Origin: JBGAHD01 sp044226395
GTDB taxonomy: Bacteria; Pseudomonadota; Gammaproteobacteria; Xanthomonadales; Ahniellaceae
NCBI GenBank assembly: GCA_044226395.1
Contig: JBGAHD010000004.1
Coordinates: 1 to 64,000, forward strand
Direction: 5' to 3'
DNA: 64,000 nt
Shown piece by piece: positions 34,164 to 42,300 of this stretch (its first letter is position 1; each line of letters starts with the position of its first letter). Below the pieces are notes generated by a model, which saw only the letters and a list, made by a program, of their open reading frames with translations, searched no databases and was not told the origin of the DNA. The position numbers and the translations under genes were made by a program.

Positions 34164-35137
34164 TGCAAGAACGCACAGGCGAACTAGGCTGGGACGACGT
34201 CAGGACGGTGCTCGCGGTGGTCCGCGCGGGCTCGCTGTCGCGCGCCGCGCGCGCGCTGGCGGTCGAGCACTCGACCGTGTTCCGGCGCATCGAGGACATC
34301 GAACGCCGCATGGGCGTGCGCCTGTTCGAGCGTCAACGCTCAGGCTATGTCGCCACCGCGCATGGCGAGACCGTGGCCGAAGCCGGCGTGCAGATGGAAC
34401 AGGCCGCGCTCGCGGCGGAACGTCGCGTGCTCGGCGCCGACGAGCGCCTGGTCGGTCAGGTCAAGATCGCGACCAGCGAAAGCCTCGCCTCGCACCTGCT
34501 GCCCGAAGCCTTGCAGTCGTTCGCGGAGCGTCACGCCGAGATCGAACTCGAGATCGAAATCTCCAATCGCCCCGTCGATCTGGATCGGCGCGAGGCCGAT
34601 ATGGCCGTGCGCGCCACCGTCGAGCCGCCCGACACCTTGATCGGACGGCAACTGGGCGAGATTCGCTATGCCGTGTATGTGTCGCCCGCGTGGCTCGATG
34701 ACGATGGCAACCCACCTTCGCTCGATGAAGTGCCCTGGGTCAGCCTCAACGATCGGCTGATGAATCTGCTGCCCGCGCAGTGGTTGCGCACGGCGATGCC
34801 GCGCGCGCGGTCACGACTGCGCTTCGATTCGATGATGGCGGTACTGCACAACGTCGCCGCCGGCACGGGCGCCGGCGTGCTGCCGATCTTCGCCGCCGCG
34901 CGCATGCCGGGCCTGGTGCGCATCACGCCGCCGATCGAAAACCTGGCGGTGCCGATCTGGGTCCTGCATCACCCCGATACACGCGGCAGCGCGCGCGTTC
35001 GCGCCTTGGCCAATCACTTGGCCGAAACCGTGCCCACGCATTTAGCCGAACTGATGGACCAGGGCCAACGCTGCCAGATCATGGCCGAGTGCCCCGTCGA
35101 AAAGCTGCGCAAGCGCGCGACCGCCGTGCACGAGTGA
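34121..35137 (+). CDS. LysR-family transcriptional regulator
   Basis: This regulator has up to 338 residues. The N-terminal winged helix-turn-helix is clear: WDDVRTVLAVVRAGSLSRAARAL, then VEHSTVFRRIEDIERRMGVRLFERQRSGY. The effector-binding domain covers about 105-310, starting GQVKIATSESLASHLLPEAL. The protein is of the AHST/VEHSTV subgroup often divergent from oxidoreductases. The start is uncertain: 34121 is GTG, but in-frame TTG codons at 34148 and 34163 are closer to the usual distance before the first helix, and an AT-rich dyad lies between. It probably controls the divergent SDR gene and itself. Confidence 0.88.
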   Translation: MRPRNKLRNLCKQILQERTGELGWDDVRTVLAVVRAGSLSRAARALAVEHSTVFRRIEDIERRMGVRLFERQRSGYVATAHGETVAEAGVQMEQAALAAERRVLGADERLVGQVKIATSESLASHLLPEALQSFAERHAEIELEIEISNRPVDLDRREADMAVRATVEPPDTLIGRQLGEIRYAVYVSPAWLDDDGNPPSLDEVPWVSLNDRLMNLLPAQWLRTAMPRARSRLRFDSMMAVLHNVAAGTGAGVLPIFAAARMPGLVRITPPIENLAVPIWVLHHPDTRGSARVRALANHLAETVPTHLAELMDQGQRCQIMAECPVEKLRKRATAVHE

Positions 35138-35153
35138 GCGCGCGGCGCGCGCG

Positions 35154-36368
35154 TCACGGCGTGGCGATGGCGTCGACTTCGACCAGCTTGCCCGAGGACA
35201 GCGCGTAGTCGGCGATCAACGACGCGTCTTGGCCGACGGTGGCGGGTTCGCCGGTGTCGGGGTTGCCGCCCGGTTGCAGCACGTCGTAACGCACGCGCAG
35301 CGCGATGCGCGCGCCGGAACCGTCCGATTGCGCGGTGAAATCGTGCGCCGTCACTTCGCCACCGAGCACTTGATCGGGCTCGGGGAACACGAGACTCGCG
35401 ACCGTGTATTGCGTGCGTCCCGACGCCGGTTGCTGCGCGGTTGGCGACAAGACGTACAGCACGAAACTCGCCACGTCGGCGCGGCCCACGGCCAGCACCA
35501 CGCTGCGCTTGCCGATCTGATGGGTCTCGACCAGTTCCTCGAGCACGGCATCGCTGTCGAACAACAGATCGCGCACGGCGGCCAGATCGCCCGGCGCGCC
35601 GCTGGCGCTTTCGATCGAGGTCCCGATCGCGCCATCGTTGGCATCGATGGTGCCGGGGGCCTGCGGGGTCGCGGCATCGCTGGTCTTTTGCGCGTCGCCC
35701 GCGGGCGGTTCCTCGCGACTGGTCACGACCTTGATGTGCCCGCCTTCGTCGAAGGCGAACTCGCCGCGATAGCGCGGCCCGGTGTTCTGCTCGCGACCCG
35801 TGTCCTCACGCAGACGGAAATGCATGGGGTCGTTCAGATCGAAATCGCGCTGATACATCATGCCCTCGGCGCCGACCACGATCTGATCGACCAGGGCGCC
35901 GTCATCGGCGGTGGCGAACAGAATGTCGTAGCGCGCGCCTTCCATCGCGGTCTCCGACTCGGCGCGCAACCACCACACGCCTTGCGCGCCGCGACCGGCG
36001 AGGCGACGCAGTTGCATCTTCTCGGGCAGCAGGCTCGCCAGCTTCAGCTGGCCGCCTTCCTGATGAAACGCGAAGGCATCGCGGTAATTGCTGTCGAAGG
36101 CCAATGGCGTCTTGAGTGTCTGACCTTCGAACAAGGATTCGACGCAGGCGCGACCGCTGGCATCAAGCGGCGCGTCGCTGAGATCGACCACCGTGCCCGA
36201 GGCCAGGGGCGTGGTCGCCAGCGCCACGATCTGCGCGCCCAGGCAATGACCACCCCCGTTGTCGACCGTGTCGGCGCGCTCGCCATCCGTGGGCGCCGAG
36301 CGCGGACCGCAACCGGCGATGCCCAGAATCAGGACCAGGGCCATGGGGGTGAAACGGCCTGCTCGCAT
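35154..36368 (-). CDS. Hypothetical lipoprotein
   Basis: This protein of 404 residues starts with a lipoprotein signal (MALVLILGIAGC-G). The remainder is soluble and beta-rich, with SGTVVDLSDAPLDASGRACVESLFEG, FHQEGGQLKLASLLPEKMQLRRL, YDILFATADDGALVDQIVV and a C-terminal stretch ALRVRYDVLQPGGNPDTGEPA. No known domain was recognised. The ATG at 36368 has GAGG nine bases upstream. The gene converges with the LysR gene, 16 bases apart. The lipobox has Gly at +2, which favours the outer membrane in the Lol rule. Confidence 0.7.
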   Translation of the reverse strand: MRAGRFTPMALVLILGIAGCGPRSAPTDGERADTVDNGGGHCLGAQIVALATTPLASGTVVDLSDAPLDASGRACVESLFEGQTLKTPLAFDSNYRDAFAFHQEGGQLKLASLLPEKMQLRRLAGRGAQGVWWLRAESETAMEGARYDILFATADDGALVDQIVVGAEGMMYQRDFDLNDPMHFRLREDTGREQNTGPRYRGEFAFDEGGHIKVVTSREEPPAGDAQKTSDAATPQAPGTIDANDGAIGTSIESASGAPGDLAAVRDLLFDSDAVLEELVETHQIGKRSVVLAVGRADVASFVLYVLSPTAQQPASGRTQYTVASLVFPEPDQVLGGEVTAHDFTAQSDGSGARIALRVRYDVLQPGGNPDTGEPATVGQDASLIADYALSSGKLVEVDAIATP

Positions 36369-36792
36369 GCCAACCTCGTCGTGTCCGTAATGGCGCGGAA
36401 GCATAGCGCGAGCCCGGGCGCGCGATGTTAGGCGAATGTGTCGAATTGCCGACGCGAGCCCTGAAAACAGGGCATTTCGACGCATTCGGCATGCTCGATG
36501 CTGAATGAGCGACGCGCCGCCATCGAAGCGCGCGCGCGGCCATGACTTTCGACAGGGGCCTGAGCACCGCTGAGCGCATCAGCGCCGGTGAGCGCGTTTA
36601 CTCAGCGCGCGGCGCGAGGTGTCCGTCGGGCCCGGCCCCCGCGAGTTTCGCGAGGACGCGGCGGCGCGCGCGCCGTTCCGGCTCAGCGGTGCTGAACCCG
36701 GACGCGGAACGCGGTACTTTCCTCCCGCGCGCTCCTGGGGTGGACTAGCGCGCGCGACGACCCACGCAACCGCGCTTTGGCAGGAGGCCGAC
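36369..36792. other. Divergent intergenic region before the patatin gene
   Basis: These 424 bases carry no supported gene. Visible are a small hairpin CCCTG-AAAA-CAGGG (36461-36474), an imperfect dyad around CATTCGGCATGCTCG (36483-36508), and several GAGCGC-type short repeats at 36560-36610. A TATGCT -10-like box for the lipoprotein gene lies on the minus strand near 36400. The patatin gene has CAGGAGG directly upstream of its start codon. Confidence 0.4.
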
Positions 36793-38976
36793 ATGGACCC
36801 GCGTAGACTGCTCGTCTTTCTCGGGCATTGGATCGCCTTGTTGATCGATCACGCGCGTCCGATCCGCGTGACCTTGATCGTGATCGCCATCGGCACCGGC
36901 GCGACCTTCTTCGCCGATCAGGTCAATGAGCTGTATCTGATCGCGTTCTGGACCGACCCGACGCTGACGCACTACAACGCCCTGCTCGTCACCACCTTCG
37001 CCGCCGCGTGCGCCGTGTGGTACCAGACGCGCACGGCCTATCGCATGGACTATCCGCGCTGGCCCAACCTCGCCGCGCCCGAGGCGCGCTGGTTGCGCGT
37101 GTGGTTGCCGCGCGTGCTGGGCGCGGCCGTGCCCTTGCTCGTGGCGGCGGGCACGTGGTTGTCGTTCACGCGCGTGCGCGAGCAAGTGGCGCTGAGTCCG
37201 AACGTCGATGGCTTCGCCTGGCGCATGATCGGGCTGTGTTCGCTGTCGGCGATCGGCATCGTGCTGGCCATCGGGCGTCGCGAGTTGGTGAATTGGTGGC
37301 TGGATCGTCGCGGCCAAGGTCAGCTGGAACTGGCCGCGCGGCCGGAACTCGAAGCGCCGCATCGACGCATCGCGGGCCTGGGCAAGGGCACGAATCTCGT
37401 CTTCCTGCTGGTCGCGGCGGCGAACTTCATCGTGCTGCTGGTGATTCAGCGCTATCCCAATGTGATGTCGCCGCTGGGGCCCTTGGCCTTGTTGCTGCTG
37501 TCAGGCACGTTCTTCTGCATCACCGCCGGCTACCTGGTGTTGATCGCCGATCGCTGGGGCTTGCCGGTGTTGAGCCTGATGTTCGTGTTCGCCTGCGTGC
37601 TGCACGCGCTGCATCTCAACGACAATCATCACGTGCGCCTGCATCCGGGCGACAAGACCACGCGCGCCGAACCGCCGCGCGATCCGCGTCGCGAGCTTGA
37701 TTTCGTGGACTATCGCAGTCATTGGTTGAGCACGCGCTGCGAAGGCGCGGTCGCGGAGCGGCCGTGCGTGGCCGTGTTCGTCTCGGCCGAAGGCGGCGGC
37801 ATTCGCGCCGCCGCGTGGACGGCGATGGTGTTGAGTCGCCTCGAGCATCAAACACGCGCCGAAGCGCGCCGTCGCGCGCCCGAGGCCGACGCCGCCACGA
37901 TCGATCGCGCCGCGCTGTCGTATCACGTGTTCGCCGCGAGCGGCGTTTCCGGCGGCAGCCTGGGCTTGGCGACTTACGTCGGCTTGCTGCCGAAGTTCCG
38001 CGCCAACGATCAGTTCGAACGCATGGACGCCGAGGCGCAGGCCTTTCTCGACAATGATTTCCTGGCGCCCACGCTCGCGAGCATGCTGTTCACCGATTTC
38101 ACGCAGCGCCTGGTGCCAGGACGCTGGGTGCAGGATCGCGGTCGCGCGCTCACGCGCGCCTGGGAAACCCACTGGCCCGAAGACACGAGCGTGCGCCTGG
38201 ACGCGCCCTTCGGCGATCTCTACACCAGCGTCGATGGCAAACCCGTGCCGCCGGATTTGCCCGCCTTGTTCTTCAACAGCACCGTCGTGGGCAGTGGCGA
38301 GCGTTTCGTGCAGCATCCCTTCACTGCCCTGCCCGCCAGCGGCGCGCACACCTGGGCCGCCGCGATCAATGGCAGCGACTACCTCACGCCCGAAGTGCCG
38401 CTGAGCGAAGTCGTGCTCAACAGCGCGCGCTTCACCTATGTCAGTCCGGCCGGCACCGTGAGCCGTCGCGCCGATCGCGCGTTGCGCGCGGACAAGATGG
38501 GCGAATCGATCAGCCCCGACACCATCCAAGTCGTGGACGGCGGCTACTTCGAGAACTCCGGCGCCACGACCCTGCAAGACATCATCGATGAATTCCGCGC
38601 CGCGCCCGAAGCGCGCGACGTCAAGATCGTCGTCATCCACCTCAGCAACGACCCCAGCGTGCCCGCCTTCACCCGCTCCGGCGGCACGCGCGTCGTCGAA
38701 CGCCTGTGCGACACCACGACCGCGCCGATCCAACTCAAGGGCGAAGTCACCGCGCCACTCGAAGCCCTGCTCGCCACCCGCACCTCGCGCGGCGTCTACG
38801 CGCGCGACGCCCTGGTGCAACGCCTGCGCAACATCGACGAGCTGTGGCACTTCCGCCTGTGCCAAGGCAAGTACCCGATCCCGCTGGGCTGGACGATCTC
38901 GGCGCCGATCTTCGAGGAGATGCGGCAGCAGTTGGATTCGCAGTTGGCCGGTGGAGAGGTATTGGAATTGCAGTGA
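36793..38976 (+). CDS. Membrane-anchored patatin-like phospholipase
   Basis: This 727-residue protein has an N-terminal membrane domain (roughly residues 1-275) with six or seven hydrophobic segments, followed by a patatin-like acyl hydrolase domain. The glycine-rich oxyanion motif EGGGIRAAAW is near 335. The nucleophile elbow GVSGGSLGLA puts the catalytic Ser near 386, and the dyad Asp is in VVDGGYFENSGATT near 581. The fusion of a polytopic membrane part to patatin suggests a lipase acting on membrane lipids at the cytoplasmic face. The ATG at 36793 has CAGGAGG at proper spacing. Substrate and role (lipid turnover or toxin-like) are open. Confidence 0.85.
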   Translation: MDPRRLLVFLGHWIALLIDHARPIRVTLIVIAIGTGATFFADQVNELYLIAFWTDPTLTHYNALLVTTFAAACAVWYQTRTAYRMDYPRWPNLAAPEARWLRVWLPRVLGAAVPLLVAAGTWLSFTRVREQVALSPNVDGFAWRMIGLCSLSAIGIVLAIGRRELVNWWLDRRGQGQLELAARPELEAPHRRIAGLGKGTNLVFLLVAAANFIVLLVIQRYPNVMSPLGPLALLLLSGTFFCITAGYLVLIADRWGLPVLSLMFVFACVLHALHLNDNHHVRLHPGDKTTRAEPPRDPRRELDFVDYRSHWLSTRCEGAVAERPCVAVFVSAEGGGIRAAAWTAMVLSRLEHQTRAEARRRAPEADAATIDRAALSYHVFAASGVSGGSLGLATYVGLLPKFRANDQFERMDAEAQAFLDNDFLAPTLASMLFTDFTQRLVPGRWVQDRGRALTRAWETHWPEDTSVRLDAPFGDLYTSVDGKPVPPDLPALFFNSTVVGSGERFVQHPFTALPASGAHTWAAAINGSDYLTPEVPLSEVVLNSARFTYVSPAGTVSRRADRALRADKMGESISPDTIQVVDGGYFENSGATTLQDIIDEFRAAPEARDVKIVVIHLSNDPSVPAFTRSGGTRVVERLCDTTTAPIQLKGEVTAPLEALLATRTSRGVYARDALVQRLRNIDELWHFRLCQGKYPIPLGWTISAPIFEEMRQQLDSQLAGGEVLELQ

Positions 38977-39083
38977 GGCCGGAGCCGCGGTCCTCGGCCA
39001 ACGAGATCTCGCTAGAGCGGACGCTGAGCTTCGGTCATCGCATCGGAAATCCGGCGACAGGTTGCCGCGCATGCAAGAACAAG

Positions 39084-39275
39084 TCATCGACAAGTCTGTC
39101 GACCACGTTTGATGACATGGTCTGCATACCCAAATTGAGTACGATCGTACCCAAATTGGGTATGCATGATCCGTCGGCGAAGTCGTTCCGCGGCCAGCCG
39201 CGCAATCTCCTCGCCGACCACCAACCTTCCACGAGCATCAAACTGGAAACACGACGCCAGCGTCTGCGCGCCACG
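39084..39275 (-). pseudogene. Probable gene scar upstream of paired palindromes
   Basis: On the minus strand an open stretch without a usable start codon reads FQFDARGRLVVGEEIARLAA, then RRRIMHTQFGYDRTQFGYAD, before a stop at 39084-39086. The helical part looks like real coding sequence, but no start or full domain is present. The palindromes at 39124-39165 encode the repeated TQFGY. The best reading is the remains of a small gene, possibly of a mobile or toxin-antitoxin type. A 27-codon open frame starting MSSNVVDRLV follows on the same strand (39035-39118). Confidence 0.35.
39124..39165. promoter_or_regulatory. Tandem 15-bp palindromes, candidate operator
   Basis: TACCCAAATTGAGTA (39127-39141) and TACCCAAATTGGGTA (39148-39162) are near-perfect and perfect palindromes respectively. 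Their centres are 21 bp apart, exactly two helical turns. The outer GCATA and TATGC make the 42-bp whole an imperfect inverted repeat. Their A/T content stands out in the region. The geometry fits cooperative binding by a dimeric repressor. The remaining part of the 38977-39394 gap shows no supported gene. Confidence 0.55.
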
Positions 39276-39394
39276 CCGACGAGCTCAAGGCTTTCAATCT
39301 TTTCCGTGTCGGTGGCTCGATGGCTGTTCGGGTTGAGCTCCGGCATGTTGCTCCGCGTGGCGATGTTGGCGGTATGGCAACCACGATGAAGAAC

Positions 39395-42300
39395 TCACTC
39401 GAACTGATCGCGAAAGACACCGAGACGATCCGGGCCATCGCTGGCGACGTTGTTGGTGAGATCCGGGTCGGTGATGCCGTTCGGCGTCAGCACCGTGACA
39501 ATGCGACTCACGGGCGTTTCGGCCGCGGGGTCGTACATGACGCGATAGATGATCTGCACGGGGACGTTGATCGGCAGATCGACGCGCGCGTTGAGATCAT
39601 CGATGCCCGTGCCTCGGCAACCGGCGGCCGGCGGCGCGTTGCAGAACCAGGTGGCGGCGATAAAGTCGATCTGCGCTTCTTCGTACACGGGCGCATTGAC
39701 CACGCCCGCGGGCCCCGCGTTGACCACGGTGACGATGTATTCGACCGGCTGACCGCCGTCGACGAAGTCGCGGCCGTTGTCGATGGTGATGCGCACGTCG
39801 GCGACGTTGCCGGCGGTGCCCGGAATCACTGACCGCGTGGGGCTGGACGGCCCGAAGCCCGCGGCACTGCGCGCTTTGACACTGCAGCGATACGTGAAGT
39901 TGTTGGTCAGCCCGGTGATGAGCACGATGGGCGTGGTCGATACGACGGTGATCGACCCTGGCATGCAGGTCGCCGTGTAATCGAGGATCGGGCTGTTATC
40001 GGTGGAAGGCGGCACGATGGTGTAGCGGGCCGCGCCGTCCTCGGCGACCAAGGTGAAGTTGTTGATCAGGCCCGGCACATCGAAGAAGTTCGCGATGACG
40101 GTGCAATCCTGCTGCGCCGGCGCGCTGGTAAAGGTGTTACCGACCAAGGTGCCGCCGCAGGTGCCGGTCACGGAAACCTGTCGGGTGCCCTCGGGCGTCA
40201 ACATGAAGACGGCGCTGGCACCCTGCTCCACCATCTGCACGGAGGACGGATCGATGGTGCCTACGCCCGTGACCGACGGTGTGATCGCGACCAGGGTGCC
40301 GCGCACCTCGAAATTCAACAGCGCTTCCGGCGCGGGATTGAACGCGTTGTTGCCATCCTGATTGGCGGCGATGGAGCAGGCGCCGACGCTGATGCCCTGC
40401 ACGGTTTCGCCGTTGTTGCCGCTGGTCGTGCACGTGGCCGGCGTGCGCGATTCGAAGCGCACCGGTTGACCGGAGCCGCCACCAGTGGCGGTGAGCGTGC
40501 CCGTCGTGTTGATGCGCACCACGGGCGCGGCGCCGAACACGATGGTCTGCGACGCGCGGGGCGTGATGGGGATGGAGACGCTTGATGCCGGTCCGAAGCC
40601 CGCCGTGTTGCTCGCGCGTACGGTGCAGGTGACGGATTCGCCATTGACCAAACCCGTCACCGACAATGGCGAGGCCGGGCCAGTTACCGATGCGGCGCCA
40701 CACGTCCCCTGATACGACTGCACGGGCTCGCCGCCGTCGGACGTCGGCGCGGTGAATCCCAAAGCGACCTGCGCATCGCCGGCGACGACCGCGAGCAACG
40801 TGGGCGCGCTCGGCGGTTCGATCACGCGCGTGGCGCTGGTGACCACGCAGGCGTTCGCGTCGCTCACCAGCACGGTGTGCTCGCCGGCGCACAGCGCGGT
40901 CGCGGTTTGCGTGGTCTGCTGGGTGGGTGCCCACTCGTAGGTATAAGGCGACACGCCGCCACTGACATTCGCCGTGGCGCTGCCGTTGCACGTGCCTCGC
41001 GGCGACGTCGTGGTGCTTTGCAGGCTGACGGTCAGCGCGGGTGGCGCGACCAAGGTGATCGAAGTCGTGCTGGTGCACGCCAGCGCGTCGGTGATGGTCA
41101 CTTGATACGTGCCGCCGAGCGCGAATTCCAACTGTGCGTCCGTCGAATCGCTGGGCGACCACAAGTACGTATACGGCATCACGCCACCAGTGGCCGAGGC
41201 GAGCAATCGCCCGTCGATGCTGTTGGCGCAGCGCGGCGTTTGCAGCACGCTGGCCTGCGCGGTCAGACCACTGCCGGCGCACGCGGCCGCGCCGGGCGTG
41301 ACCGCGTTCGACGCGGGCGACGGCGGACCCACGCCCACCGAATTGATCGCTCGCACCGTGAAGGTGTACGCGACGCCATTGGTCAAGCCGTTCATGACCA
41401 AGGAAGTGCAAGGCACGTCGCAAGTGGCCGTCACGCCACCCGGCGCGCTGGTCACGCGATAGCGCAACACGGGCGCGCCACCGTCATCGGCCGGCGGCGT
41501 GGGGAAGCGAACGATCGCGCGCGCATTACCCGCTTGCGCCGTGACGGCCGATGGCGCGCCCGGCGAGCCCCCCGTGAGCAGCATCGCGCGCGATGCGCTG
41601 CGCAACCCGTTCACCGCCACGCTCACGTCCACCCAACCCGGGCCCATCGGACCCAGGGCGCCAACGAGCGTTTCCACCGAGGTTTCCGAGAACATCGCGT
41701 TCGACGTCAATGCGAGATCGCGCATGTACCCATTGTCCAGGCGTCGCGCGCGCAGCACCGGAACATTGCTGGCATTGCCACCGGTCGTGCCGGAACTGGC
41801 CGCCAGCGCCGAAACCAAGCCCGTGCCCGAAGCGATGAACGACTGACTCAAGCCCCGCGTCGCCGGCACGCTCGTCAGCGTCGGCACGCGGCTCGTGTCG
41901 CGACCCGCTTGAGGGTCAATCAAGGTGGAAGTGTTGCTCGCGTCGAAATTGAAGCCGCCAAAGACGAGCACTCGCCCATCGTGCAGCAAGGCCGCGCCGT
42001 GGCCGAAGCGATAGCCCAAGTTGGCGAATTCGCCGGCCGAGCGCCAGGTGTTCGAGACGGGATCGAAACGTTCGGCGGTGCTATCGGAGAACTGCGAACC
42101 ATCGCCGCCGACGACCAGCACGCTGCCATCGCGCAGCAAGGTCGCCGTGGCGACATGGCGACGTTGCAACGTCGTTCCGCCTGAGCTCCAGGTGTTGCTG
42201 ACCGGGTCGTAGATCTCGGACTCGCGCGTGTAGTTACCCCCCGACGTCAAGCCACCGATGACCAGCACGCGCCCATCGGTCAGTAGCGTGGCCACTGGAT

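Noticed and set aside
39035..39346. 103-codon minus-strand frame before the giant surface gene
   Set aside because: It has no ribosome site or recognisable domain. Its first half is compositionally odd, and it reads a different frame from the helix-like scar peptide. I kept only the scar and the palindromes.
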